Of a stretch of 64,000 bases of DNA, positions 9,082-17,745 are shown one piece after another. The translations under genes and the position numbers were made by a program. Origin of the DNA: an uncultured Alphaproteobacteria bacterium (lineage in GTDB: Bacteria; Pseudomonadota; Alphaproteobacteria; Caulobacterales; Caulobacteraceae); NCBI GenBank assembly GCA_903822175.1, contig CAIJOB010000002.1, positions 62,001 through 126,000 on the forward strand, written 5' to 3'. The notes under the pieces are model-generated. The model was not told the DNA's origin, ran no database searches, and was given only the letters and a program-made list of their open reading frames with translations. Every line of letters begins with the position of its first letter. Within the stretch, counting starts at the first letter, position 1.

Positions 9082-9996
9082 TCAGTCAGCCTTGCCGGCC
9101 GGCTTTGATTGGGCCGCGAACAGCTGGGCCGCGCCCGCGGTCACCACCTGTTCGCCGGCCTTGAAGCCCGCGCTGACGAACAGGCCCTCGGGGTCGCTCG
9201 CTCCGCCGGTGATCTGGCGTTGCTCGAAATCGGTGGCGTCCTTGCGGATGTAGACGAAGGTCCGGCCCGCCGTGCGCAGCAAGGCCGCGCGCGGGATCAG
9301 GACGCCCTCGCCGCCGGCGCCCAGGCTGACGGTGGCCGGCGCCACCGTGCCCGCGCCGAGTTGCATGGCCTGGGCCCCCGTCACCAGGGCCAGGAGGCCG
9401 GTGGACTGCAGGCGCGGGTCGCCGGTGCGGGTGGGGCCCAGGATCGCAGCCCGCGCGTGGCCGCCAGTTCCGAGATCGATCTCCGCCGAGCCGCGCACCT
9501 GCGAGAGCCCCTGGGCGGAATCGATCCGCACCAGCGAGGCGCGACCGGCGGCGATGTCGGCCACCAGCTTGCCGCGCCGGGCGTCGGAGAGTGTGGCCAG
9601 CGCCGGGCTCCATTCCAGGCCGACCCGCTTGTGCAGCAGGGCCAGCTTGGCGGCGTCCTGGCGGGCCTGCGAGGCGGCGGCCTCAGCGGCCTGTTTCGAC
9701 ACCGTCTGGTCGGCGGCGTTGAGATCGCGGGTCCGTGCGGCCTCGGCGCGCGAAGCCTCGTAAGCCGCCGCCGCCGTGACGATATCGGAGTCCAGTTGCG
9801 CCAAAGGCCCGGGATCCAGCGCGCGCGCGAAACCGCTGACCGACGCGGTGCGACGCACCGCTTGCAGCGGCTGGGTGGCGACGCCCAGTCGTGCCTGAGT
9901 CTCGGCGTCCATCTTCAGCCCAGATGACGCCGGCGCGGCGGCCAGCAGCAGCGCCAAGAGCGGGACAAGCATCGCGCCACGAATGGCAGACTTCAT
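9082..9996 (-). CDS. RND efflux periplasmic adaptor (membrane fusion protein), short form
   Basis: A 304-residue periplasmic adaptor with an N-terminal signal peptide (MLVPLLALLLAAAPASS). A helical hairpin rich in Ala/Glu/Arg spans about residues 70-125. It is followed by a beta-rich region with RGSAEIDLG, the LIPRAALLRTAGRTFVYI motif typical of adaptor C-terminal domains, and a membrane-proximal ending. It is shorter than CusB/CzcB (about 400 or more), and a full biotinyl-lipoyl half-motif flanking the hairpin is not obvious. It overlaps the TolC gene by ATGA at 9993-9996 and lies 2 bp before the pump gene, so the three form one tripartite efflux unit. Confidence 0.82.
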   Translation of the reverse strand: MKSAIRGAMLVPLLALLLAAAPASSGLKMDAETQARLGVATQPLQAVRRTASVSGFARALDPGPLAQLDSDIVTAAAAYEASRAEAARTRDLNAADQTVSKQAAEAAASQARQDAAKLALLHKRVGLEWSPALATLSDARRGKLVADIAAGRASLVRIDSAQGLSQVRGSAEIDLGTGGHARAAILGPTRTGDPRLQSTGLLALVTGAQAMQLGAGTVAPATVSLGAGGEGVLIPRAALLRTAGRTFVYIRKDATDFEQRQITGGASDPEGLFVSAGFKAGEQVVTAGAAQLFAAQSKPAGKAD

Positions 9997-11339
9997 CGCG
10001 TCCCTCCCACTTCCGTCATCGCCGTCTTGATCGCCGCCGTCTCCGCCGGATCGAAGGACCGCCGCAGCGCATCCTCCAGGTCCGCGTTGGCCGAGGCCGC
10101 GGCGTGGCGGGCGTCGTTGAGCGCCAGGCCCGCGTCCACAGCCGCCGCCTGGGCCGCGAGCGCGTCGACCTTGTCGCCCTCGCCCGCCTTCAGTGCGCGC
10201 GTCGCCGCCGCGGCGGTCTGGCCGGCCAGCGGCACATCGTGGTCGCGGTTGCGTTTCAGGTCGTCCCAGGCGGTGACGAAGGCCGCGGACGCGGTATCCA
10301 CCGCCGACAGCGCATTGGCCTGGGCCAGTTCCAGCGAGCGCCCTGCCGCCGCTCGCGTCGCCTCCGCCTCGCGGATGGCGTTGCGGTTCAGATCCCAGGG
10401 CGGCAGGGCCAGGCCCAGATCGAACGGGTACTTCTGCACCCCGTGATCGTAGAAATAGGTCGGACCGATGCTGACCGCTGGATACTGCGTGGCCACCTGC
10501 AGCTTCATGCCCTGCTCGGCGATGTCGTAGTCGGCGACGGCCCGCAGCACGTCGCGCCGCGAAACCGCCGCGTCGCGACGCCAGGTCGGCAGCTCGGCGA
10601 CCCCCGGCGGGGTCTCGCTGAGTGGGGCCAAGGACAGTGCGCCGGCGACCGCCCGGCTGACGCCCAGCGCCTTGGCGAGATCGACCATCGCCGCGTTTGC
10701 CCGACCCCGGGCGGCGGCGAGGCGGCGGTTGGCCACGGCGACATCCGCCTCGGCGGTGATTGAGAGCGCGCGTGCGTCCTGGCCGGCGCCGACGCGCGCC
10801 TCCAGCCGGTTGGCGCGATCGGTGCGCAGCGCCACCGAGACCTGCGCCAGGACGATCTCCTCGCGCGCCGCCTCCGCGTCGGCGCGGGCCCGCGCCAGGT
10901 CGGTCCGCACGCTCCAGACCGCCTCGCCGTAGTCATAGAAGGCCTGCAGAGCCTGCAACTCCGCGGTGGTGATCCGGGTGCTGCGCCGCGCGCCATAGTC
11001 GAGGGGAATGTTGCTGGCGGTCGTATAGCCCCAGTGCGGCGCGTCGGCGGCGTATTCGGCGGTGAGGGTCAGGCTCGGGCCAGGCGCCGCCTTGGCGGCC
11101 TTCACCCCGGCGAGCGCTGTCAGGTACTTGGCCCGCGCCTCGGCGATCTGCGGATTGCGGGTCAGGGCCGCGGCCAGCAGGTCGGCGCCGCTCCAAACCG
11201 CGCCCGCCGGCTTGGCCTCCAGGGTCCGCGCATCCAGCGCCGCGACGAACTGCGCCGGATGCGGCGGCGCGGGCGTATAGGCAACGCAACCGGCGAGCCC
11301 CAGCGCAAGGAACGCAGCGCTGAGGGCTCCTCGCCTCAT
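9993..11339 (-). CDS. TolC-family outer-membrane efflux channel lipoprotein
   Basis: A 448-residue outer-membrane factor. The signal ends in LGLAGC, so Cys18 is a probable lipoprotein acylation site. The mature part shows the duplicated Ala-rich helical pattern of TolC/CusC proteins (for example ARADAEAAREEIVLAQVSV and LAQANALSAVDTASAAF) with short beta-strand segments between. It should form the trimeric channel for the adaptor and pump encoded immediately downstream. It overlaps its upstream neighbour, the beta-propeller gene, by 4 bp (11336-11339), which places that protein in the same transcript. Confidence 0.88.
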   Translation of the reverse strand: MRRGALSAAFLALGLAGCVAYTPAPPHPAQFVAALDARTLEAKPAGAVWSGADLLAAALTRNPQIAEARAKYLTALAGVKAAKAAPGPSLTLTAEYAADAPHWGYTTASNIPLDYGARRSTRITTAELQALQAFYDYGEAVWSVRTDLARARADAEAAREEIVLAQVSVALRTDRANRLEARVGAGQDARALSITAEADVAVANRRLAAARGRANAAMVDLAKALGVSRAVAGALSLAPLSETPPGVAELPTWRRDAAVSRRDVLRAVADYDIAEQGMKLQVATQYPAVSIGPTYFYDHGVQKYPFDLGLALPPWDLNRNAIREAEATRAAAGRSLELAQANALSAVDTASAAFVTAWDDLKRNRDHDVPLAGQTAAAATRALKAGEGDKVDALAAQAAAVDAGLALNDARHAAASANADLEDALRRSFDPAETAAIKTAMTEVGGTR

Positions 11340-12337
11340 TTGCCCACGACGAGGATCTGGAAGCTGCCCGGCGTCATCGGCGGCCGGCGGCCCGGCGTCG
11401 TCGCCGCGCCATATTTGGCGGCCGGCAGATAGAGCCGGCCGGTGCGCTGATCGAGAGCGATGGTCCGCGCGCTGGCCTGGGTTGGCACGGTGTCGACGAT
11501 GGTCCCCTTGCCCTTCACGAAGGCCACCACCGACAGCGTCCCCTCGCGGCCGGGCACGAAGGCCAGCTTCTGCTTCTGGTCGAAGGCGATGGCGTCGGCG
11601 CCCTTGCCGGTGGCGAGCGTCTGGACGACGGCGCCGGTTTTGGGATCGACCACCACCGTCGAACCATCGCAGGCGGCGATCAGCAGCTTGTCGGCTATGT
11701 CGTAGGCCAGGCCCGTCGGGCCGTCGCAGCCGGCCAGCGGATAGTGCGCCAACGCCTTCTGGCCGGCGATATCGACGGCGACGATCTCGTTCTTGTTCTC
11801 GACATTGACGAAGGCTTTGCCGGCGCCGTCCACGGCGGCGCCCTCCAGCGTCCCGCCGATTTCGATGGTCCCAGCGACCTTGTGGGTCTTGGGATCGATC
11901 AGGGTGATCTGGCCGCCCGCGTGGTCCATCACCAGGGCGAGGCCGGTCTTCGGGTCGAAGGCCGCGCCGTCGGGGCCCTTGCCGGTCTCCACCGTGGCGA
12001 CCACCGCCCCGGTCTTGGCGTTGACGAAGACGGCCGTGTTGGTCCCGCCGTTGGTGACCAGCACCTCGGCGCCGCCGTTCACCGGCATGGCGTCGTGCAG
12101 GATCACGCCCGGCGCCATGGACCCCACGGCCTTGGTCGCCAGGTCGACGGTCATCACCGACGTCCCGTGCGTGGCCAGGACGCGGTTGTTGGCCTCATCG
12201 ACCCGGATGTAGTCCCAGCCGCCGTCCGGACCCGAAATGCGGTCGACGACATGGTAGCCCGTACTCGCCGCCTGGGCGGAGCCGGCGACGCAGAGCCCAA
12301 GGCCCATACACAGAGCGGCGAAACGAGAAGCGGTCAT
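11336..12337 (-). CDS. Periplasmic YncE/YVTN-type beta-propeller protein
   Basis: A 333-residue protein with a signal peptide (LCMGLGLCVAGSAQAAS). The rest consists of about six or seven repeats of 40-45 residues of the form GAVVATVETGKGPDGAAFDP, each with an ATGKG/ETGKG turn, as in YVTN/YncE propellers. No catalytic residues are evident. Such proteins bind proteins or ligands, and YncE-type members are often co-encoded with metal-related systems. The 4-bp overlap with the tolC-like gene ties it to the efflux operon, which suggests a periplasmic accessory or sensor role. It starts 97 bp downstream of the histidine kinase stop, and a promoter could lie there. Confidence 0.83.
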   Translation of the reverse strand: MTASRFAALCMGLGLCVAGSAQAASTGYHVVDRISGPDGGWDYIRVDEANNRVLATHGTSVMTVDLATKAVGSMAPGVILHDAMPVNGGAEVLVTNGGTNTAVFVNAKTGAVVATVETGKGPDGAAFDPKTGLALVMDHAGGQITLIDPKTHKVAGTIEIGGTLEGAAVDGAGKAFVNVENKNEIVAVDIAGQKALAHYPLAGCDGPTGLAYDIADKLLIAACDGSTVVVDPKTGAVVQTLATGKGADAIAFDQKQKLAFVPGREGTLSVVAFVKGKGTIVDTVPTQASARTIALDQRTGRLYLPAAKYGAATTPGRRPPMTPGSFQILVVGK

Positions 12338-12434
12338 GGCGTATCTCCCTTTCCCTCCCGCTTAGGCCTGCAAGCGTGACCGCGGCATGGCCGCCAGATT
12401 GCCGAACCCCAATGTTTCTCCGCTCAGCTCGTTC

Positions 12435-13757
12435 CTACGCTGCTTCGGGGAAGCTGACACGCACCTCCAGGCCCGGTTGGGCCGCCGCGAGGCTCACTTC
12501 GGCGCCATGCAGCTTGGCCACCGCCGCCACCAGCGCAAGGCCCAGCCCGCTGCCCGGCGTCGCGCGGCTGCGCTCGAGGCGATAGAAGCGGTCGAACAGG
12601 CGCTCCCGCTCGGCGTCCGGCACGCCAGGCCCGTTGTCGGCGACAGACAGGCTGGCGGCGCGACCAGCGCGGGCGACTTTCACCGTGATGGCGGCGTTGG
12701 GGCCGGTGTGGCGCAGCGCGTTTTCCACCAGGTTGACCAGCATCTGGGTGAGCAGTTCGGCATCGCCGTCGATCACCGCGGGCGCTTCGACCACCAGGCT
12801 CAGGGACTGGTGCTGGTCCTCGGCCGAGGGCGCGAAGGCCTCGGTGACCGTCTGGGCCAGGACGGCGAGCTCGCAGGGCCGGAAGGCCGCGCGCCGCGCG
12901 CCGCCCTCGATCTGGGCGATGCGCAGCAGGGCCGCGAAGGTGTCGAGGATCGAGTCCAGGTCGCTCAGCACCCCTTCCAGCGGCGCCTCGCCCGCCCGGG
13001 TCTCGGCTAGGCCCGCCTCCAGCTTCTGCCGCAGGCGCGTCAGCGGGGTGCGCATGTCGTGGGCGATGTCGTTGGAGACCTGCTTCAGGCTCTCCATCAG
13101 TGCCGCGATCCGGTCCAGCATGCGGTTGAAGGTCAGCGCCAGGCGGTCAAGGTCGTCGTCGGACCCGCGCACCGGCACGCGTCGGCTCAGGTCCCCGTCG
13201 ATGATCGCCTCGGCGGCGCCGGAGATCGCCGCGATCCGCTGATTGACCCCGCGGCTCAGCGCATACCCACCGGCCACGCCGAGCACCAGCACGCCCAGGA
13301 ACGCCAGGCCAAAGCCCTGCATGACCGCGCCGTCCAGCGCCTCGATGCGTTCGTCGTCGTCGCCGACCAGCAGCTTGTAGCCGTCCGGCAAGGCGACCGC
13401 GTACAGCCGCTCGGACTCGCCATGAGCATCCCCGGCGCGGCGCATCGACGACCAGCCCATGGCCGCCTTCGTCGCCGCGAGGCTGCCCGCCAGGGGCGCG
13501 CCGCCCGGCCCCTGCAGGCCGAAATCCAGCGAGCCCGGCGTGCTGTCCCGCTCATGCAGAGCATCGACCACGCCCTTCAGGCCTTCGGACCGGTACTCCT
13601 GAACCAGGGCCGCCGACTCCGCCCGGATCCGCGCATCGAACTGCGCGGAGAGTGCATGCCGCGTGCTGATCAGGGTGATGACGCCCAGCACCACCACCGA
13701 CAGCGCAAAGACCGCCGTATAGAGGGCGGCGAGGCGCAGGCTGGTGGAGCGGAACAT
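12435..13757 (-). CDS. Sensor histidine kinase (EnvZ/CusS-like class)
   Basis: A 440-residue membrane kinase. TM1 lies at about residues 10-32 and a second TM at about 150-170 (LAFLGVLVLGVAGGYALS), which enclose a periplasmic sensor of about 115 residues. A HAMP segment and the HisKA motif SNDIAHDMRTPLTRLR follow. The ATPase domain has N-box VNLVENALRHT, G1 VADNGPGVP and G2 GSGLGLALV. It is encoded one base after the response regulator stop, so the two form a two-component pair. The pump genes downstream and the receptor and phosphatase genes upstream are its likely targets, by position only. The stimulus is unknown. Confidence 0.92.
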   Translation of the reverse strand: MFRSTSLRLAALYTAVFALSVVVLGVITLISTRHALSAQFDARIRAESAALVQEYRSEGLKGVVDALHERDSTPGSLDFGLQGPGGAPLAGSLAATKAAMGWSSMRRAGDAHGESERLYAVALPDGYKLLVGDDDERIEALDGAVMQGFGLAFLGVLVLGVAGGYALSRGVNQRIAAISGAAEAIIDGDLSRRVPVRGSDDDLDRLALTFNRMLDRIAALMESLKQVSNDIAHDMRTPLTRLRQKLEAGLAETRAGEAPLEGVLSDLDSILDTFAALLRIAQIEGGARRAAFRPCELAVLAQTVTEAFAPSAEDQHQSLSLVVEAPAVIDGDAELLTQMLVNLVENALRHTGPNAAITVKVARAGRAASLSVADNGPGVPDAERERLFDRFYRLERSRATPGSGLGLALVAAVAKLHGAEVSLAAAQPGLEVRVSFPEAA

Positions 13758-14435
13758 CTAGTCCGGCTCCCGCAGGATGTAGCCCGCGCCGCGCACCGTG
13801 TGGATCAGCTCGCAGCCGTGGCCGCGGTCCACCTTGCCGCGTAGCCGGCTCATGTGCGTCTCGACGATATTGGTCTTGGGGTCGAAGTGGAAATCCCAGA
13901 CGCTTTCCAGCAGCATGGTGCGCGTCACCACCCGGCCGGCATGGCGCAGCAGGTATTCCAAGAGCTGGAACTCGCGCGGCTGCAGCTCGATGCGCCGTCC
14001 GCCGCGCGTCACCGTCCGCTTCATCAGGTCGAGCTTCAGGTCGGCGGCAGTCAGCTCGGTGCGCATCTCCTGGGTCGGCGGGCGGCGCGCGAGCGCATTC
14101 ACCCGCGCCAGCAGTTCGGCGAAGGCGAAGGGCTTGACCAGATAGTCGTCGCCGCCGGCCTCCAGGCCCTCCACCCGGTCATCGATGCCGCCCAGCGCCG
14201 TCAACAGCAGCACCGGCGTTTGCACGCCCGACGCCCGCACAGTGCGCAGGATCGCCAGACCGTCGATCTCCGGCAACATCCGGTCGAGGATGATCACGTC
14301 ATAGGTTTCGCCGGCGGCCAGCATCAGCCCGTCGCGGCCTGCGGCGGCGTAGTCCACCGCGTGCCCCGCTTCCGACAGCGCGCGCTTCAGGTAGCCGGCG
14401 GCTTCCTTGTCGTCTTCCACAAGCAACAGCTTCAT
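13758..14435 (-). CDS. OmpR/PhoB-family response regulator
   Basis: A 225-residue regulator. The receiver domain has the acidic pair in LLLVEDDKEA, phospho-acceptor D51 in VIILDRMLPEIDG, and the conserved Lys in LVKPFAFAELLARV. The C-terminal winged-helix domain has ELQPREFQLLEYLLRHAG and the end motif ETHMSRLRGKVDRG followed by IHTVRGAGYIL. It pairs with the kinase directly downstream. It starts 45 bp after the stop of the acid phosphatase gene on the same strand, so it may be transcribed from the receptor promoter. It could bind direct repeats upstream of the array, but no site for it was identified. Confidence 0.93.
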   Translation of the reverse strand: MKLLLVEDDKEAAGYLKRALSEAGHAVDYAAAGRDGLMLAAGETYDVIILDRMLPEIDGLAILRTVRASGVQTPVLLLTALGGIDDRVEGLEAGGDDYLVKPFAFAELLARVNALARRPPTQEMRTELTAADLKLDLMKRTVTRGGRRIELQPREFQLLEYLLRHAGRVVTRTMLLESVWDFHFDPKTNIVETHMSRLRGKVDRGHGCELIHTVRGAGYILREPD

Positions 14436-14480
14436 GCGCGCGAGCGTGCCTCGAACCGTTGCTGACGGGAAGATGAGGGA

Positions 14481-15212
14481 TCAGGGCGCGATGTGCGCCG
14501 CGGTCAGTTCGGCCCGCGCGGCCTCAAGTTCCGCCCGGAACGCCGGCTTGGTCATCAGTTCCGCCACCAGGGCCACGCCCAGTACATGGCCGGCCTCGAT
14601 GTCGCGCCGGTAGTGGGCGCCACAGACCAGCCGGCTCTCCGCATAGTCCGCCGCCCGCGCCTGGACGGCCTGGGCGTTGCCCGGCATCAGATTCGACAGC
14701 ACCGCGGCAGCCGAATAGCCCATGGTCGAGTGGCCGCTGGGGTACGCGGTCTTGCCGTCCTCGCCGTGTTTGCACGGGTGCAGCGACGGATCCGCCGTGA
14801 TCGGCCGCGTGCGGGCGAAGAACGGCTTGTACCGCTTCACCATCAGGCTCGCTTCGTCATTCACATCCTCGAACAGGACCGCCGTCGCCGGAAACCGCGA
14901 CAGGTCGAAGGCCGGGCCCAGTGGCATGGCGATCGAGGTCACGTCCTCGAATTCGTCGTCGTGCTTGGCAAGCGCGAAGCGGTCGGCCGTGCGCGAGGCC
15001 TCGATCCGGTGCAGCTCGGCGAGCTCCGCCAGGGTTTCCGGCGATCCGTCGGCCGGCGGCGGCGGCAAGAGCTGGGCCGGATCGAGTTCGCCCGGCGCCA
15101 GGAACTTGGAGACAGCGGGCCTTTCCGGTTTTGCGGCCGCGGCGACAGAGGGGGCGTTCGCCGCGGCCGCCGCGGTCAGGGCGAGGAGGAGCCCCGTCAC
15201 GGTTCGACGCAT
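14481..15212 (-). CDS. Secreted class A acid phosphatase (PAP2 superfamily)
   Basis: A 243-residue periplasmic enzyme with a signal peptide (TVTGLLLALTAAAAANAPSVA). The three-part phosphatase signature is complete: RYKPFFARTRP, then YPSGHSTMGYSAA with the catalytic His, then SRLVCGAHYRRDIEAGHV with the nucleophilic His and partner Asp. This order and the absence of membrane helices fit PhoN-type non-specific acid phosphatases, which release phosphate from organic esters. Its ATG overlaps the stop of the TonB receptor gene by one base (TGATG), so phosphatase and receptor are co-translated. That coupling points to a shared role in capturing phosphorylated compounds. Confidence 0.9.
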   Translation of the reverse strand: MRRTVTGLLLALTAAAAANAPSVAAAAKPERPAVSKFLAPGELDPAQLLPPPPADGSPETLAELAELHRIEASRTADRFALAKHDDEFEDVTSIAMPLGPAFDLSRFPATAVLFEDVNDEASLMVKRYKPFFARTRPITADPSLHPCKHGEDGKTAYPSGHSTMGYSAAAVLSNLMPGNAQAVQARAADYAESRLVCGAHYRRDIEAGHVLGVALVAELMTKPAFRAELEAARAELTAAHIAP

Positions 15213-17557
15213 CAGAAGTTCACCTTCAGCGACACCTGATAATTCTTTTCCGGCTGGAAGTAATACTGGTCGTAGGGAACCGTCTTGCCCGGCTTGATCG
15301 ACGTGACCTTCTGGCTGTCGAAGAGATTGTAGACCGCGCCCTCCAGCCGATAGCGGCCGAACCGGTAGACGACGGTCAGGTCCGTCGAGCTATAGGCGCC
15401 GATCTTGTAGAGCGACGGCTCCCCTTCGGCGCCCCACGACTTCCCGACGTACTTGTCGTTGATCGAGATGATCCAGTTCTCGTCCTGATAGAAGCCGCCG
15501 ATGGCGGCGGTGGACTCGGGCGCGCCCGCGATCTGCTTGCCGCCGACGATGGTCACCGGCACGCCGTCGATGTTGGTCTGGGCGCCCTGGGCCTTTGCGG
15601 AATTGATCGAGCCGTTGGCGAACAGATAGACGTGGTCCATGGCCTTGAAGGTCACCACACCCTCGACGCCTTTGTAGATCGCGCCGCCCAGGTTGAAGTT
15701 CACCGTTTCCAGGCCGGCGACGGGGTCGGTGACGCTGACCGTCTGCAGCTTGTTCTTGAAGTCGATGTAGTAGACGTCGGCGTCCAGAGTGATGCGGTCA
15801 CCGTGATAGACGGTGCCCAGCTGGTAGTTGGTCGACTTCTGCGGCTGCAGCGACGACAGGTTGGGGGTGACCACCTGGGTGACGCTGATGTCCGGCACCA
15901 GGAAGCCGGTGGCGTACTGGGCGTAGGCTGACCAGTTCGGCTGGATCTTGTAGTTGCCGGTGAAGAAATAGAGCGTCTGAGTGAAGTCGTGGCTGTCGTG
16001 GAAGGGCTGCCGCGACTTCTGATTCACGTCGGCGTCGACGTGTAGGTTTTCATTCACGTATTTGATGCCGGGCGTGAGCGTGAGCTGGTCGTTGACCTTC
16101 CACTCGACGTCCACGAACGGCTCATATTGATGCCAGCCGGATTGCTGCAGGTACTCCAGGTACTGCGGCACGCCGGCCAGGACCTTCTGGCGGTAGTCTA
16201 CGACCCGCGGGTCCTTATCGAAGCTCAGCGTCGCGTCGTAGTCGTAGCGGGCGCGCGGGCCGGTGTCGGCAGTCTCGAGCCAGATGCCTGACTTCACGGT
16301 CACGCCGTAGGGCAGCTCCTGGTCGAGGTGCAGGATGTCGCCGTAAATCTTGTAAACGTTGAGCTTGGTGTAGCCGGGCACATCGCCGTTCGCGACCGCC
16401 TTGCCGCCGGGCGTCAGCGTCGTCGCCAGGCCGTTGTGGGTGGCGATGTCGTTGAGCGACAGGGTCGGGTCGAGCGCGGATTCGGTGTCGTTCTTGTAGT
16501 AGTAGCCGTAGGTGGTGTTATCGAGATGGGTCGTCGGCGTGATGTCGCCGGTCAGCTTCGCGTATTCGAACCAGGTGTGCTTGGTGACGAAATTGTACCC
16601 GTAGTAGGTCGGGTTCGCCGGATTGCTGTCGAGAGCGAAATTCTTCCCATAGAGCGCCACCTGGGCCAGCGTTGCGCCGGCGTTGTCGTTGGTGTGGATG
16701 CGGGTCTGGTTCCAGGTGGCCAGCACCGTCAGGTTCCAGCTGCCGGCAATCGGGATGACACCGCGAACGAGCTCGTTGTAGGCCTTGGCGTCGTTGTGGC
16801 TGAGCGCGCCGTCGGTCTGCAGGTCTTGGAAGTTGAACAGGAAGCGGGCGCCGTTCAGCTGGTCGAGGTCGCCGGTGTTGAGCTTCGTCACCGACATCCC
16901 GGTGTTCCAGGAGCCGTAAGTCACCAGCTCCGATCCGCCGCGGTCATGGCTGACCTCGGGCGAGAACAGGTTGATCGAACCGCCGAAGTTGGCGACCCCC
17001 ATCTGGCCGGCGGCGCCTGGGCCGCGGTCGACGATCACCGCCCCGATGGTCGAGGACGGGAAGAACGACGTCGAGTGGTGGGTCGGGCCGTTGGCGTCGC
17101 CCCAAGGGATGCCGTCGTAGGTGATGTTGTACTGGCCGTCCTGGAAGCCGCGCAGGACGGTCTTGGCCTCGCCCAGGCCCGGGCCGTTGAACGAGGTGCC
17201 CGAGACGCTGGGCGAGAGGTTGACGATCTGGGTGTAGTCCGCGGTTGTCGCGATGAACTGGTCGATCGCCTTGCGGTCGATCACCGTCTGCGGCTCGGTC
17301 TCCTGCAGATTGGCCTTGGCGGGCGCGGTAGCCTGGCCGCCGCTGGTCCCCTCGCCGATCACCACAAGTTCGCTGACCCGGCGACCGAAGTCGGGGTTTT
17401 CCGGGTCGATCTTGACCGGGCTGGCCTCGGCGGCTGCGGCCGCCGCGCCGTCCGCGGCCAGCGCCGGGCTCGCGCTCAGAGCCATGACCGCGGCCAGGGC
17501 CGTGCCCGCCAGACAACCGGCGCGATAGGTCCGCGCACGCACGAAAGCTAGTTTCAT
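15212..17557 (-). CDS. TonB-dependent outer-membrane receptor (Pho-box-associated)
   Basis: A 781-residue receptor. The signal peptide (CLAGTALAAVMALSASPALA) is followed by a TonB-box-like ELVVIGEG, then a plug domain with AKTVLRGFQDGQYNITYDG and VDRGPGAAGQMGVANFGG. A 22-strand barrel follows, ending in the outer-membrane terminal Phe (YQVSLKVNF). The ATG at 17557 was chosen because the codon at 17572 is TTG and a GGGGG Shine-Dalgarno lies nine bases before the ATG. It is the first gene of the array, and a Pho-box-like site lies 105-122 bp upstream. Barrel loops carry many Tyr/Asp residues. The ligand is unknown; phosphorylated or metal-chelate ligands are possible from context. Confidence 0.9.
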   Translation of the reverse strand: MKLAFVRARTYRAGCLAGTALAAVMALSASPALAADGAAAAAAEASPVKIDPENPDFGRRVSELVVIGEGTSGGQATAPAKANLQETEPQTVIDRKAIDQFIATTADYTQIVNLSPSVSGTSFNGPGLGEAKTVLRGFQDGQYNITYDGIPWGDANGPTHHSTSFFPSSTIGAVIVDRGPGAAGQMGVANFGGSINLFSPEVSHDRGGSELVTYGSWNTGMSVTKLNTGDLDQLNGARFLFNFQDLQTDGALSHNDAKAYNELVRGVIPIAGSWNLTVLATWNQTRIHTNDNAGATLAQVALYGKNFALDSNPANPTYYGYNFVTKHTWFEYAKLTGDITPTTHLDNTTYGYYYKNDTESALDPTLSLNDIATHNGLATTLTPGGKAVANGDVPGYTKLNVYKIYGDILHLDQELPYGVTVKSGIWLETADTGPRARYDYDATLSFDKDPRVVDYRQKVLAGVPQYLEYLQQSGWHQYEPFVDVEWKVNDQLTLTPGIKYVNENLHVDADVNQKSRQPFHDSHDFTQTLYFFTGNYKIQPNWSAYAQYATGFLVPDISVTQVVTPNLSSLQPQKSTNYQLGTVYHGDRITLDADVYYIDFKNKLQTVSVTDPVAGLETVNFNLGGAIYKGVEGVVTFKAMDHVYLFANGSINSAKAQGAQTNIDGVPVTIVGGKQIAGAPESTAAIGGFYQDENWIISINDKYVGKSWGAEGEPSLYKIGAYSSTDLTVVYRFGRYRLEGAVYNLFDSQKVTSIKPGKTVPYDQYYFQPEKNYQVSLKVNF

Positions 17558-17661
17558 CTGAAATACCCCCAAATCATCACCCGAGGTCCAGCCCGGGCGA
17601 TGTCGCGTTTTGCTTGGGGCGTTGAAAGCTCAGTCCGCGATCCGTCACAAATCAAGGTTTA

Positions 17662-17679
17662 ACGACGCTCTTGTGACAG
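17662..17679 (-). promoter_or_regulatory. Pho-box-like PhoB site upstream of the TonB receptor
   Basis: Read on the minus strand, this is CTGTCAC, then the 4-bp spacer AAGA, then GCGTCGT followed by TAAA. The first heptamer matches the PhoB half-site CTGTCAT at six of seven positions and the second at four of seven, with the correct 4-bp A-rich spacer. It stands in an AT-richer stretch of an intergenic region (17558-17745), oriented toward the receptor-phosphatase genes. PhoB control would suit a phosphatase-coupled receptor. The second half-site is weak, so this is a candidate. Confidence 0.45.
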
Positions 17680-17745
17680 TTTTTATTCAGCGATTACATT
17701 GGGGAAAATCAATTTGCGGTCCACCGGACGGGCGGCTTCGCAGCC

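Noticed and set aside
17558..17572. TTG at 17572 as the start of the TonB receptor
   Set aside because: The ATG at 17557 has a GGGGG ribosome site at normal distance and the signal peptide follows directly.
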